Source: Neorhizobium galegae bv. orientalis str. HAMBI 540
Lineage (GTDB): Bacteria; Pseudomonadota; Alphaproteobacteria; Rhizobiales; Rhizobiaceae
Length of the DNA: 64,000 nt
Direction of reading: 5' to 3'
Assembly: GCF_000731315.1 (NCBI RefSeq)
Contig: NZ_HG938354.1
Coordinates: 1,612,001-1,676,000, forward strand
Part shown: positions 43,912-53,432 of the stretch, piece by piece
How the letters are laid out: each line of letters starts with the position of its first letter
Position numbering within the stretch: the stretch's first letter is position 1
Notes under the pieces: generated by a model
Seen by the model: the letters and a program-made list of their open reading frames with translations, nothing else
What the model was told of the DNA's origin: nothing
Database searches by the model: none
Translations under genes and position numbers: made by a program

Positions 43912-45135
43912 TCAGAACACCCTTCCTTCCTTGAGATGCGTCGTCGTACCGTTGAGCAGATAGTCTCCGACCACCCTCGACTTATGCAGCAGCGGATTGT
44001 GGTTGAGGACGGTGCGGATATTGCGCCAGTGGCGGTCGAAATTGTTGTTGCGGGATGTCGCCGAGCCGCCACCGAGTTCGAACATGCGCTCGGCGCTGCG
44101 GGGGCCGAGCTGGCCGAGCACGAGCTGCGTGCGTGCCGTTGCCAGCGCGCTTGCGACCAGAGCGTCCTCGATCCCTGCTTCGTCGCCTTTGCCGAAGGCA
44201 GCCACGGTCCGATCGAGAGCCACGGCGGCGGCCGCGACGGCCGTATCGATCGCGAAGGAGTTGGCGGCTATCTCGCCGATCACCTGCTGTACGAACGGAT
44301 CCTGGTTTGCTGTTTCCGCCACGCTGTGTGCCGCCGAACGCGCCTGCCGGCGCACATAGGCAAGCCCGTCCGTCAGCACGTTGCGAACCGCTCCAGCCGC
44401 ACTTGCTGCCAGATGCAATTGACGCAGCGTCGAACAATGCCGGCCGACAAGATTGTCGAGGCCCCGCATCGCGAACTCGTGCGGGAATACCTCGACATTT
44501 TCCAGAAGAACGCCGCCACTCGCCGTCAGGCGCTGGCCCATGCCGTCCCAGTCGTCGAGGATCTTGATACCCCCGCGATCGACCGGCAAGAGAACACCGA
44601 CCGTCTGCCCTTCTTCATCCAAAGCGCTGAAGGAGGCGAAATCTGCAAAGGCTGTCCCCGTCGCATACCATTTGCGGCCATTGAGGCGATAAGTGTCGCC
44701 TTGGCGCACGATCGTCGTCGTCACCTGCCCCGGTCGTGCGGTTCCCTGCTCCGTATGGGCACCGCCGAACAGTTTTCCAGCGAGGATCAGCTCGACCGCA
44801 CCGGCATCCCGCTCCCGTGGTTCGCTGAGAATGACGTTCTCGACATAGTTGAAATGCGAGCGCAGAGCATGCGCCACGTTGGAATCCGCAGCACCGATCG
44901 CCGCGATCATTTCGATATAGTCGGCGATAGACCCACCCGGCCCCCCGAGTGCGGCCGGGATGCGCAACGTGCCGAGGCCCAGTTCGCGAAACAGCCTGAA
45001 GGCTTCGAAGGGCAATTCGCGGTCGAGATCACGCTGCGCGGCGCCCCTGGCGATTTCGGCGGCGAAAGCGGGGATGCGTGCGAGAAGCTCCTCGCGCGTC
45101 GGGCTTCTGGTGGTCTGCAATTTGGCGATGTTCAA
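43912..45135 (-). CDS. Acyl-CoA dehydrogenase-fold flavin monooxygenase (SfnB/DszC-like)
   Basis: A 407-residue protein with the acyl-CoA dehydrogenase fold: LRIPAALGGPGGSIADYIEM at the N-terminus, middle strand domain (YRLNGRKWYATGTAFADFAS), and C-terminal helical bundle ending RHWRNIRTVLNHNPLLHKSR. The NNFDRHWRN(I/V)RT motif and composition match sulfur-acquisition monooxygenases of the SfnB/SfnC/DszC group rather than beta-oxidation enzymes. These use reduced FMN and oxygen on thioethers, sulfones or related sulfur compounds. Sits 68 bases after the binding-protein gene on the same strand and within the sulfur island. Confidence 0.87.
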   Translation of the reverse strand: MNIAKLQTTRSPTREELLARIPAFAAEIARGAAQRDLDRELPFEAFRLFRELGLGTLRIPAALGGPGGSIADYIEMIAAIGAADSNVAHALRSHFNYVENVILSEPRERDAGAVELILAGKLFGGAHTEQGTARPGQVTTTIVRQGDTYRLNGRKWYATGTAFADFASFSALDEEGQTVGVLLPVDRGGIKILDDWDGMGQRLTASGGVLLENVEVFPHEFAMRGLDNLVGRHCSTLRQLHLAASAAGAVRNVLTDGLAYVRRQARSAAHSVAETANQDPFVQQVIGEIAANSFAIDTAVAAAAVALDRTVAAFGKGDEAGIEDALVASALATARTQLVLGQLGPRSAERMFELGGGSATSRNNNFDRHWRNIRTVLNHNPLLHKSRVVGDYLLNGTTTHLKEGRVF

Positions 45136-45203
45136 GCGATTGTCTCCGAAAACGCAGAAAAAAGGCAGGGGCCGGGACGAAGCCCGGCCGCCTCGATGAT
45201 CGA

Positions 45204-46820
45204 TTATCCCTCGAAATAGATGTCGGCGCCGTTGCTCCAGAGATCCTCGACACCGATCTTGAGGTTCTTCACCCGCTTGTCGTAGACGGTGATCACCGAA
45301 GGCGTGACGATGTCGAGTGTCGGCAGATCCTGCACGACGAGCTTCTGGAAATCGCTGAAGAGTTGCAGCCGCTTCTTCGGATCGACCTCGACGGCGGCCG
45401 TCTCGAGCAGGCGGTCGACCTCGGGGTTGAAATATTTCGAGCCGTTGGTGAAGGGCACGCCGGGCTTGAAATTCTTCGACCAGTAGAGCCGCTGGACACC
45501 GACCGTCGGATCGTAAAGGTTGCTCATACCTTCGATGGCGATGTCGAAATCGCGATCGGTGAAGACCCGCTTCACGAAGGTCGCGAAGTCCTGGCTGCGA
45601 AGCTCGACCTTGATGCCGACCTTGCCGAGCGCCTGGGCGAAATATTCAGCCGTCTGCTTGGGAGGACCAGATGGCTGGGTTGGATCGATGAAGAGCTTGA
45701 AGCGGAACCCGTCGGCGCCGCGCTTATAACCGGCTTCATCCAGGAGCTGGTTCGCCTTTGCCGGATTGAACTCGTATTTCGGCAGATCGGGATTGTAGAA
45801 TTTCGCGAGGTCCGGGCTCACCGGCCCGTCGAGCCGCGTCGCGTAACCGAGATAGACCGTGTTGACGATGAAATCCTTGTCCACCGCATGGGCGATGGCG
45901 TGACGCACTTTGATGTCGGCGAGATATTTGTTTTCCAGGTTGAACTCGGCGCGGGCAATGCTCGGCGAATAGGCAGCCGGCGTGGTGTCGACGACCAGGT
46001 TTGGATTGGCCTTCAGGCGGTCGATATCCGTCAGCGGCAGATTGGCGGTCGAGACTTGCACTTCACCGGTTTCGATCGCCGCCACAGCAGCGGCCGGATC
46101 GATGATGAAGCGGAAGATGATCTGGTCGAGATAAGGCTTCGGCGAGCCCCAATAATCTTCGTTGCGAACGAAGAGCGCGTGGCTGCCGCGCACCCACTCG
46201 ACGAATTTGTAGGGTCCCGTGCCAACCGGCGCAACATTGTGCGGGTTTTCGGCTACCTTCGTGCCTTCGTAGAGATGCTTGGGCACGATCGGCGCTTCGA
46301 AGCTGGCGAAGGCGCTCAGGAGATAGGGCGCCGGCTTCGAAAGAAGGAGCTCGACTTCATGGGAGTTGAGCACGTTGGCTTTCTGGACAGAGGCGAAGGT
46401 CGCCCGACCGCGCGGATGGTTTTCCTTCAGCGCCAGAATGGAGAAGGCCACGTCCTCGGCGGTGAAATCCTTGCCGTCGTGCCACCGCACACCCTGCCTA
46501 AGCTTGAACCAGTAGCGCAGGCCATCCTCGCTGACTTTCCATTCGGTTGCCAGAAGCGGCTGCGGATTGAAACTGCGGTCATAGGTCAAGAGGCTCTCGG
46601 TCGCCTTGCCGCTGATGTAATAGGCGGCACCGGCGCTATGGGCGATGAGCACCAGAACCGGAGGCTCGGTGCCGATATTGATCGAAACGCTGCCGCCGCG
46701 TGGCGTCTCGTCCTGTGCCTGGGACATATGCGGAACGGCGGCCGCGGCCGCGAGCGCCACAGTGGAAAGCAGGAAGGCGCGGCGTGTCGGCGTCAGCGCA
46801 CGAGCATTTTTGATTGTCAT
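45204..46820 (-). CDS. Peptide-type (family 5) ABC transporter substrate-binding protein
   Basis: A 538-residue periplasmic binding protein with a twin-arginine-type signal (TRRAFLLSTVALAAAAAVPH, ending SQAQ). DppA/OppA landmarks: VSEDGLRYWFKLRQGVRWHD, GKDFTAEDVAFS, PVGTGPYKFVEWVRGSHAL, IKVRHAIAHAVDKDFIVNTV. Start at 46820 follows GGGGGA; nine residues upstream are unlikely. It is probably the binding protein for the DppBCDF-type genes at 50503-54418, although physically separated from them by plus-strand genes. Given the sulfur enzymes around it, the ligand may be a sulfur compound, not a peptide. Confidence 0.92.
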   Translation of the reverse strand: MTIKNARALTPTRRAFLLSTVALAAAAAVPHMSQAQDETPRGGSVSINIGTEPPVLVLIAHSAGAAYYISGKATESLLTYDRSFNPQPLLATEWKVSEDGLRYWFKLRQGVRWHDGKDFTAEDVAFSILALKENHPRGRATFASVQKANVLNSHEVELLLSKPAPYLLSAFASFEAPIVPKHLYEGTKVAENPHNVAPVGTGPYKFVEWVRGSHALFVRNEDYWGSPKPYLDQIIFRFIIDPAAAVAAIETGEVQVSTANLPLTDIDRLKANPNLVVDTTPAAYSPSIARAEFNLENKYLADIKVRHAIAHAVDKDFIVNTVYLGYATRLDGPVSPDLAKFYNPDLPKYEFNPAKANQLLDEAGYKRGADGFRFKLFIDPTQPSGPPKQTAEYFAQALGKVGIKVELRSQDFATFVKRVFTDRDFDIAIEGMSNLYDPTVGVQRLYWSKNFKPGVPFTNGSKYFNPEVDRLLETAAVEVDPKKRLQLFSDFQKLVVQDLPTLDIVTPSVITVYDKRVKNLKIGVEDLWSNGADIYFEG

Positions 46821-47289
46821 GAAATATCCCCCAAAGCAGCCATTCATCGAGACAAACGACCTGGATTTCGTCCAACACCCGATCGAGCGTGGTTGCTTTG
46901 AGAATATAAAATCTACTAACTTTATCGAGATACTCGATTTCTAAAGCGACAAGTATGAATGAAAAAAGGCGGAGGTTTTCCTCGCCTTTTGGAGAATTTT
47001 TCGCGCGAGCCCGACAAAACACCAGCCCTCGCCGCAAATTTATCCTCAGCACGAATGCCGCCCCTCCAAACAGGGACGGACGTTCCGGCATGAACGAGCC
47101 TGATGCCCGACACACGAAGGAAATCCCACGGAACGCCCGTCGATTGGAAATCCTTCCCAAGATAGCTTCGCAAAACGCAATCGACAAAGTCTATCAACGA
47201 AATAGACTAAAGCGAGCCGACCAAGCCGCTCGAACTCTGGTTCAGCCGCTGCTTGGTCACCAAACTGGATCGCGTTCAGGAGCTTATTG
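46821..47289. other. Intergenic divergent control region (469 bases)
   Basis: Lies between the binding-protein gene (minus) and the SsuD-like gene (plus). I see no convincing gene; an open frame across 46955-47290 is Arg/Asn-rich without a ribosome-binding site. The AT-rich left part (46900-46945) carries a perfect inverted repeat described separately. Confidence 0.5.
46924..46938. promoter_or_regulatory. Inverted repeat ATCGAG-ATA-CTCGAT
   Basis: Six-base perfect arms around a three-base centre in an AT-rich stretch, 104 bases upstream of the binding-protein gene. On the minus strand it would overlap the -35 zone of a possible promoter with -10 TATATT near 46905. Candidate operator for an unidentified regulator of the sulfur island. 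Confidence 0.4.
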
Positions 47290-48390
47290 ATGCAACCCGA
47301 ATTCATCGGCCATACGTCCAACCGGGAAGGGTCCGACATCGTCCCCGCCTCCGGCCCGGTCATCGACAAGGCCTATATCCGCAACCACGTTCAGGCTGCG
47401 GAAGCCGCCGGCATCGACCGGCTGCTGATTGGCCAGTTCGCGCAATGGCCGGACAACAACCAGATCGCGTCCTACGTCTTCAGTCAGACGGAACGCATCG
47501 GCGCGCTCCTTGCCCACCGACCCGGCCTGATGGCGCCGACGCTCGGCGCCCGCCAACTCGCCACCCTCGACCAGTTTTCCGAAGGCCGTGTCTGGGTCCA
47601 TATCATCACCGGCGGATCGGATGCCGACCAGGCCCGCGACGGCGATTTCGAGGACCACGATACCCGTTACGCCCGCACCGACGAATATCTGACTGTGCTG
47701 AAGAAGGTCTGGGAAAGCGACCAGCCCTTCGACCACGAAGGCCGCTTCTATAAGTTCAAGGGCGCCTTCAGCCAGGTGAAGCCATACCAGAAGCCGCGCA
47801 TCCCGATCTCCTTCGGCGGTTCCTCCGATGCCGCGATTGCGGTCGCCGGCAAGCATGCCGATATCTACGCTCTCTGGGGCGAACCGCTGGACGGCGCGCG
47901 CGAGACGATCGCCAAGGTGCGTGCCGCAGCCGTTGCCAACGGCCGCATGGCGAGCGACATCCGCTTCACGCTCGCCTTGCGGACCGTTGTTGCCGAGACG
48001 GAGGACGCGGCCTGGGAAAAAGCCGCCGATATCCTGCAAAAGGTGAAATCGCAAGTCGCCCGCGTGGCCGGCGGCAATGGTGAAAAGCTGCCCTCGAATG
48101 TCGGTTCGGTGCGTCTGCGCGAAGCCGCCAAACGCGGCAAGGTGCTCGACAAGCGGCTTTGGACCGAGGTTGCAGAAGCAAGCGGCGCCGGCGGCAATTC
48201 CACCGCACTGGTCGGGACGCCCGAACAGGTGGCCGATGCGATCCTCGATTATTACGACGCCGGCGTCTCGAACTTTCTCGTGCGCGGCTTCTATCCGACA
48301 GAAGACACCGTCACTTACGGGCGCGATGTGGTGCCGCTCGTGAAAGCCGCGATTGCCGAACGCGAAGCCAGGAAGGTAGCTGCAGAATGA
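47290..48390 (+). CDS. LLM-class flavin-dependent monooxygenase (SsuD-like)
   Basis: A 366-residue TIM-barrel oxygenase of the bacterial luciferase family. It resembles alkanesulfonate monooxygenase SsuD: AAEAAGIDRLLIGQ, LATLDQFSEGRVWVHIITGG, GGSSDAAIAVAGKHADIYAL, and LVGTPEQVADAILDYYDAGV. It would use reduced FMN from a reductase to cleave a C-S bond, releasing sulfite. The ATG at 47290 follows CAGGAG at seven bases. Coupled by an ATGA overlap to the amidohydrolase gene. Substrate not known. Confidence 0.9.
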   Translation: MQPEFIGHTSNREGSDIVPASGPVIDKAYIRNHVQAAEAAGIDRLLIGQFAQWPDNNQIASYVFSQTERIGALLAHRPGLMAPTLGARQLATLDQFSEGRVWVHIITGGSDADQARDGDFEDHDTRYARTDEYLTVLKKVWESDQPFDHEGRFYKFKGAFSQVKPYQKPRIPISFGGSSDAAIAVAGKHADIYALWGEPLDGARETIAKVRAAAVANGRMASDIRFTLALRTVVAETEDAAWEKAADILQKVKSQVARVAGGNGEKLPSNVGSVRLREAAKRGKVLDKRLWTEVAEASGAGGNSTALVGTPEQVADAILDYYDAGVSNFLVRGFYPTEDTVTYGRDVVPLVKAAIAEREARKVAAE

Positions 48391-49340
48391 CCACGCCGCT
48401 CGATATCGTCGATATTCATACGCATCTCTGGCCGCCGGCCTGGGGACCTGGCGGCCAATATGCCAAACCTACCAGCGGCTTTACTCCCGATCTCTATCGC
48501 AAGATCACCACGCCGCAGGCGCTGGTGGATGAGTTTCAAGTGGCTGGAGTATCGCTCGCGATTGTCACTGCAACGATCGAGAGCCTGTTCGGTGCCGAGG
48601 GCCCCGTCGATCCTGCCGCAGTTCGCGAGGCAAATAACTGGCTCGCCACCGTATCCCACTACGACCGGACGCTCGCCGGCTTTGCCGTCACCGATGCGTT
48701 CAGCGGCGAAGAGGGTGCGCGCGAGGCCGAACGCGCAATCGGCGAACTCGGCCTGTCGGGCCTGGTGATCGATTCCTCGCGCGACGGCAAATTCCTGGCC
48801 GATCCGTCCGTCAGGCCCACCCTCGAAGTTGCCGCACGCTACAAGGTGCCCGTCTTCGTACACCCGGTCGCCCATCCAAATTCGCAGGTGCTGATTGCAG
48901 GCGCCGGTACGCTCGGCAATTCCCTTGGCCGCGGCCTGATGAATGGCGTCGCCTTCCTGTCGGTCATTCAATCGTCGCTGCTCGATGACCTGCCGGACCT
49001 TCACCTGATCTTCGCCACCCTCGGCCTTGGCGCGATCGTTCAGGCGGCGCGCGGCGGCATTTATGGTCGTGCGGAAAGAGCGGCAGGCAAGCGCCCGAAC
49101 ATCTATTTCGACACGATGGGGCACGACCCGGCCATCATCCGCACGCTGACCGGTTTCTTTGGCGCAGAAAGAGTGCTGGCGGGCACGGACTGGCCGATCC
49201 TGGCGGCACTCGACAGAAAGAGCCTGGTCGCCAGCCTCGCCGAGGCAGGTCTGAGCGAGGCGGAAGCACGTCTCGTGGCCGGCGGCAATGCCAGGCGCCT
49301 GCTCGGGTTTCGAGAGGCGCAAGCCCAAGCGGCCGAATAG
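48387..49340 (+). CDS. Amidohydrolase-2-family metal-dependent hydrolase
   Basis: A 317-residue TIM-barrel enzyme of the ACMSD/amidohydrolase_2 group: N-terminal metal motif DIHTHLWPPAW (HxH), a later FVHPVAHPNSQ, and C-terminal GTDWPILAAL with the conserved aspartate. These enzymes decarboxylate or hydrolyse cyclic or aromatic carboxylates. ATGA overlap with the SsuD-like gene suggests it acts on the desulfonated product or precursor. Followed by a strong bidirectional terminator. Confidence 0.87.
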   Translation: MTTPLDIVDIHTHLWPPAWGPGGQYAKPTSGFTPDLYRKITTPQALVDEFQVAGVSLAIVTATIESLFGAEGPVDPAAVREANNWLATVSHYDRTLAGFAVTDAFSGEEGAREAERAIGELGLSGLVIDSSRDGKFLADPSVRPTLEVAARYKVPVFVHPVAHPNSQVLIAGAGTLGNSLGRGLMNGVAFLSVIQSSLLDDLPDLHLIFATLGLGAIVQAARGGIYGRAERAAGKRPNIYFDTMGHDPAIIRTLTGFFGAERVLAGTDWPILAALDRKSLVASLAEAGLSEAEARLVAGGNARRLLGFREAQAQAAE

Positions 49341-49356
49341 ACCTTGGCCGACGACA

Positions 49357-49386
49357 AAGCCCCGGACCGAAATCCGGGGCTTTTTT
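49357..49386. terminator. Strong bidirectional intrinsic terminator
   Basis: AAGCCCCGGA pairs perfectly with TCCGGGGCTT around a six-base loop, flanked by a T-run (TTTTTT) and, on the other strand, a shorter one. It separates the convergent amidohydrolase (plus) and aldo/keto reductase (minus) genes. Confidence 0.88.
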
Positions 49387-49422
49387 AAAGAATTCCATCT
49401 GCCAGCTGGGCTCAGTTCCCGA

Positions 49423-50484
49423 TCATGCAACGCGCTGGGGACGGGCGAGCGGAACGACTTCGCCGGATGCGGCGGCCAAGCGGGGTACGCGACCTTCGAC
49501 CGGATGACCCGGATCCGTGAAGCCCGGGGTGGACGGATGGCCGGTCGCGACCAGCCGGTCGACAAGCGCTTCATCCTCCGCATCGAGCTTCACGTCGAGC
49601 GCGCGGATATAGGCGTCCCACTGCTCCTCGGTGCGTGGGCCGGCGATCGCCGAGGTGATCAGCTTGTTGTTGAGCACCCAGGCCAATGCGAAATCGGCAG
49701 GAGAAATGCCCTTGGCCTGCGCATGCGCCGCGATCTGCTTGGCGATGCCGATCGATTCCTCCCGGAACTCGACGTCATGCATGCGTTTGTCGCCGCGGCC
49801 TGCACGGGTATCGGCGGCCGGGGCTTCTCCGACATTATATTTGCCGGTGAGAACACCGCGCGCCAGCGGGCTGTAGGAAACGACCCCAAGACCATATGCG
49901 GCAGCCGCCGGCAATTGCTCGGCTTCAGCGGTCCGGTTGACGATGTTGTAGAGCGGCTGGCTGGCGATCGGCCGGTCGATGCCGAGCTGGTCGGCAAGAT
50001 GCGCGACCTCCGCGATACGCCAGCCGCGGAAGTTCGACACGCCGAAATAGCGCAGCTTGCCGGCTTTGATCAGATCGGCGATCGCCCGAACCGGCTCGTC
50101 CAGGGGTGCGTCGAAGACGGCACGGTGAAAGTAGAGGATGTCGATATAGTCGGTATCGAGATTGCGCAGCGAATTCTCGACCGTCTGGTAGACCCACTTG
50201 CGGGAATAACCGCCGAGGTTCGGACCCTTGTTGTGGGAGTTGACGAACTTGGTCGCCACCACCCAGCTGTCGCGGTTCTTCTTGATGCCGCGCCCGACCA
50301 CCTGCTCCGACTTGCCGTCATGATAGACGTCGGCGGTATCGATGAAGTTGATACCCTGTTCATGCGCCTTGTCGATGATGCGGAAAGCGACGTCGTCCGG
50401 CGTCTGATTGCCGAACATCATGGCTCCCAGCGTCAGCGGCGATACCTTCAGGGCACTGCGCCCCAGATAGCGATAGTCAACCAT
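49423..50484 (-). CDS. Aldo/keto reductase
   Basis: A 353-residue NADPH-dependent oxidoreductase with the AKR tetrad visible: Asp49 and Tyr54 in FIDTADVYHDGKSE, Lys79 in ATKFVNS and His120 in DILYFHRAVF. The C-terminus is extended with PLARPQRVA. It lies 18 bases after the stop of the importer ATPase and is probably the last gene of the 54418-49423 operon. In a sulfur-acquisition context it may reduce the carbonyl released on desulfonation. Confidence 0.92.
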   Translation of the reverse strand: MVDYRYLGRSALKVSPLTLGAMMFGNQTPDDVAFRIIDKAHEQGINFIDTADVYHDGKSEQVVGRGIKKNRDSWVVATKFVNSHNKGPNLGGYSRKWVYQTVENSLRNLDTDYIDILYFHRAVFDAPLDEPVRAIADLIKAGKLRYFGVSNFRGWRIAEVAHLADQLGIDRPIASQPLYNIVNRTAEAEQLPAAAAYGLGVVSYSPLARGVLTGKYNVGEAPAADTRAGRGDKRMHDVEFREESIGIAKQIAAHAQAKGISPADFALAWVLNNKLITSAIAGPRTEEQWDAYIRALDVKLDAEDEALVDRLVATGHPSTPGFTDPGHPVEGRVPRLAAASGEVVPLARPQRVA

Positions 50485-50502
50485 TCAAAAACTCCCTTAT
50501 TG

Positions 50503-51447
50503 TCAGTTGATGCGGTCCGCGAAATGACACGCGACCTGATGGCCGGGCGCGATGGCGCGGAATTCGGGTTCGTCGGCGCGACAGAGATCTGTCGCGAGCG
50601 GGCAACGGGTGTGGAACCGACAGCCCAAAGGAATGTCGCTGGGGCTTGGCAGGTCGCCGCCGAGAGGGGCCGCCTGGCGTGGCCGCGATGGATCCGGCAC
50701 TGCCTCCATCAGCGCCCGCGTATAGGGATGCCGGGGATCAGACCAGAGTGTCGCGTTATCGGCGCTCTCCACGATCCGCCCGAGATACATGACCATAACC
50801 CGATCCGCGAAATAGCGCACCACCGAAAGGTCATGGCTGATGAAGAGATAGGAAAGGCCGAATTCTTTCTTCATCTCGACGAGCAGGTTGAGGATCTGCG
50901 CCTGGATGGAGAGATCGAGCGCCGAGACCGGTTCGTCGCAGACGATCAGTTCGGGATTGAGCAACAGCGCCCGGGCGATGCCGATGCGCTGACGCTGGCC
51001 GCCGGAAAATTCATGAGGATAACGATTGATGGATTCCGCGGGCAACCCGACCTTGGCAACGATATTGGCGATGATCTGCCGCCGTTCGGCGCGATCCCCG
51101 ACCCTGTGGACGACAAGCGGCGCTTCGAGGATTTCACCGATGGTCTGGCGCGGATTGAGAGAGGCATACGGATCCTGGAAAATCATCTGGATCGATCTGC
51201 GAACCCGCTGCAGGCTTCGCTGGTCGAGCACGGTGATATCCTCGCCCTTGAACTCGATGCGGCCTGCCGTCGGGTCGACCAGTCTGAGCACCGTCTTGCC
51301 GAGCGTGGACTTGCCGCAACCGCTCTCGCCGACGAGCCCGACAGTTTCGCCGCGCTCGACGACAAGATCGATACCGTCGACGGCGCGCAACAGGCCGTCC
51401 CGGCTCTTGTAATGGGTCTTGAGGTCAGAGACTGAAAGCAGCGGCAT
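50503..51447 (-). CDS. Peptide-type ABC transporter ATP-binding protein (DppF-like)
   Basis: ATPase with Walker [11 protein letters not shown]-loop MIFQDPYASLNPRQTIGEIL, signature FSGGQRQRIGIARALLL, Walker B VCDEPVSALDLS, and the C-terminal OppF cysteine motif (CRFHTRCPLATDLC). The start at 51447 ([15 protein letters not shown]) is preferred over one at 51486, which only adds a low-quality 13 residues. It overlaps the DppD-like gene by about 20 bases. 314 residues, normal length, unlike the shortened DppF at 1556. Confidence 0.93.
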   Translation of the reverse strand: MPLLSVSDLKTHYKSRDGLLRAVDGIDLVVERGETVGLVGESGCGKSTLGKTVLRLVDPTAGRIEFKGEDITVLDQRSLQRVRRSIQMIFQDPYASLNPRQTIGEILEAPLVVHRVGDRAERRQIIANIVAKVGLPAESINRYPHEFSGGQRQRIGIARALLLNPELIVCDEPVSALDLSIQAQILNLLVEMKKEFGLSYLFISHDLSVVRYFADRVMVMYLGRIVESADNATLWSDPRHPYTRALMEAVPDPSRPRQAAPLGGDLPSPSDIPLGCRFHTRCPLATDLCRADEPEFRAIAPGHQVACHFADRIN

Positions 51448-52423
51448 GGGGCACGGCCTTGATGGATGTCGTAAAAGGGCAGGCAACCAGCCGATCTGCG
51501 GCCGGAACGATCAGCTGGGGCACGTGATGGCCGCAGCTGGCGCGCGCCTGATTGCATCGTGGCCGGAACGGACAGCCCGCTTCGCCGACCGCTGAGACGA
51601 TCGAGCCGGGAATTTCGGTGAGCGCACCGTCGCGATAATGAAAATCGTGCTTCAATCGAGGCGAGGCGGCGAGCAGGCCGCGCGTATAGGGATGCAGCGG
51701 ATCGTTGAAAAGATCGCCCGGCAGCGCCTGCTCCACCTTGCGACCGGCATACATGACGACCACCTTGTCGGCCCATTGCGCTACCACGCCGAGGTCGTGG
51801 GTGATCAGCACGACGGCCATCCGCAGCTCTCGCCTCAACGTGTCGAGCAGGTCGAGAACCTGGGCCTGGATGGTCACGTCGAGCGCCGTGGTCGGTTCGT
51901 CGGCGATCAGGAGTTTCGGTTTGCAGGCAACCGCGATCGCGATCATCACACGCTGGCGCATGCCGCCGGAGAGTTGGTGCGGATAATCGTCGACACGCTT
52001 TTCGGGCGCCGGAATGCGCACCAGCCTCAAGAGCTCGATCGCCCGTGCGCGCGCCGCCTTGCCCGACAGTTTTTCGTGCACCTTCAGCACCTCGCCGATC
52101 TGCCGGCCGATGGTCATGACCGGATTGAGGCTGGTCATAGGCTCCTGGAAGATCATGGCGATCTCACGGCCACGCAGATGCCGCATCTGGCGTGCATCGA
52201 GCTTGGTGAGGTCGCGCCCGCCGAACGTAATGCGGCCATTGGCGATCTTTGCGGCGCGTGGAAGAAGCTGCATCAGCGCCAATGCCGTCAGCGATTTGCC
52301 AGAGCCGGATTCGCCGACGATCGCCAGCGTCTCCCCCTGTTCGATTTCGAATGACAGATTGCGGACCGGTTCTGCACGGGGAAAGCGGATGGTCAGATTG
52401 TCGACTTGAAGCAGTGGGGCCAT
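51425..52423 (-). CDS. Peptide-type ABC transporter ATP-binding protein (DppD-like)
   Basis: ATPase of 332 residues with Walker [10 protein letters not shown] (Leu for the usual Ser/Thr at the last position), signature [17 protein letters not shown], Walker [16 protein letters not shown]-loop LITHDLGVV, and the C-terminal OppD cysteine motif ([14 protein letters not shown]). Starts four bases after the permease stop. Confidence 0.93.
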   Translation of the reverse strand: MAPLLQVDNLTIRFPRAEPVRNLSFEIEQGETLAIVGESGSGKSLTALALMQLLPRAAKIANGRITFGGRDLTKLDARQMRHLRGREIAMIFQEPMTSLNPVMTIGRQIGEVLKVHEKLSGKAARARAIELLRLVRIPAPEKRVDDYPHQLSGGMRQRVMIAIAVACKPKLLIADEPTTALDVTIQAQVLDLLDTLRRELRMAVVLITHDLGVVAQWADKVVVMYAGRKVEQALPGDLFNDPLHPYTRGLLAASPRLKHDFHYRDGALTEIPGSIVSAVGEAGCPFRPRCNQARASCGHHVPQLIVPAADRLVACPFTTSIKAVPHAAAFSL

Positions 52424-52427
52424 GGTC

Positions 52428-53432
52428 TCAACGATCCTGCGAGAAACGGGGATTGAGTGCGTCGTTCAAGCCGTCGCCGATGAGATTGAGGGCGAGGACG
52501 GTGAACACGATTGCCAGCCCCGGCAGCGCGGTCAGATACCATGCGGTGCGGACGAGCTCGCGACCGGTACCGATCATGGAACCCCAGCTCACCACGTTCG
52601 GATCGCCAAGTCCCATGAAGGAAAGCGCCGATTCCATGAGAATTGCCGTCGCCACCATGACCGACGAGGTGACGATGATCGGCGGCAGCGCGTTTGGCAG
52701 GATCTCCCGGAAGATGATGCGGGCATGGCCGTAGCCGAGGCTGCGGGCCGCCATGACGAAATCCTTCTCGCGGATGGCGCGGAACTCGGCGCGGGTCAAC
52801 CGGGCGACCGTCGGCCACGAGATGACGGCAATCGCAAGTGTCACCGTCGTCGCCGAGGGCTGCGCGATCGCCACCAGCACGACCAGCAGCACGAAGCTCG
52901 GCAGCGTCTGGAAGATTTCGACAAGCCTAACCAGCAGATCGTCAATCCAGCCGCCGAAATAACCCGCCGTCGAGCCAACCAGGACGCCGAACGTCAGCCC
53001 CAGCGCCGTTGCCATGAGCCCGACGAACAGTGAAATGCGCGAGCCATGCAGGATACCGGCAAGCACGTCGCGGCCGAGCGAATCCGTGCCGAGGGGATAG
53101 GCGGAGTTCTGCCCCGGCCACAGGAACGGGCGACCCACCATGGACAAGGGATCGTCCGGATAGAGGATCGGCGCTGCGAGAGCGACGAGGATGACGAAAA
53201 CAAGGAAACCCGTGCCGAACAGCGCGTTCGGGTTCGACAGAAAGACCTTCAGCGCCCGCCGTCCGTTGGTCACCGCGACCGCCGCGCTCTGCTGCGAGCG
53301 GGCATCGGGTGCTTTCATGTTGGACCACGCCGGCCCGTTCACCGCAGCACCCGCGGCAGCCGCTTCCGGCTCGGCAGTCGCCTCGCGTCCGGCCGCAAGG
53401 CTGCGGAAGTTTCCGACATCGGTCGTGGACAT
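52428..53432 (-). CDS. Peptide-type ABC transporter permease (DppC-like)
   Basis: A 334-residue permease with a long Ala/Glu-rich cytoplasmic head (about 1-65), then HxLGTDxxGRDV-type motif (YPLGTDSLGRDVLAGILHG), EAA-type MAARSLGYGHARIIFREILP, and ESALSFMGLGDPN. One-base-shifted stop/start overlap (TGATG) with the DppB gene shows coupling. Confidence 0.94.
   Translation of the reverse strand: MSTTDVGNFRSLAAGREATAEPEAAAAGAAVNGPAWSNMKAPDARSQQSAAVAVTNGRRALKVFLSNPNALFGTGFLVFVILVALAAPILYPDDPLSMVGRPFLWPGQNSAYPLGTDSLGRDVLAGILHGSRISLFVGLMATALGLTFGVLVGSTAGYFGGWIDDLLVRLVEIFQTLPSFVLLVVLVAIAQPSATTVTLAIAVISWPTVARLTRAEFRAIREKDFVMAARSLGYGHARIIFREILPNALPPIIVTSSVMVATAILMESALSFMGLGDPNVVSWGSMIGTGRELVRTAWYLTALPGLAIVFTVLALNLIGDGLNDALNPRFSQDR

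Noticed and set aside
43912..45135. Beta-oxidation acyl-CoA dehydrogenase
   Set aside because: The fold matches but the motif set and neighbours (sulfur oxygenases, transporter) fit the SfnB/DszC group better.
45078..46901. Plus-strand open frame of about 600 codons opposite the binding-protein gene
   Set aside because: Antisense shadow; the minus-strand protein has a Tat signal and full DppA-like motifs.
46955..47290. Possible small gene in the intergenic region before the SsuD-like gene
   Set aside because: Arg/Asn-rich composition, no ribosome-binding site, and it ends at the start of the next gene.
49288..51435. Long plus-strand open frame (about 715 codons) across the aldo/keto reductase and ATPase genes
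   Set aside because: It runs antisense to two clear genes on the minus strand and shows no family motif.
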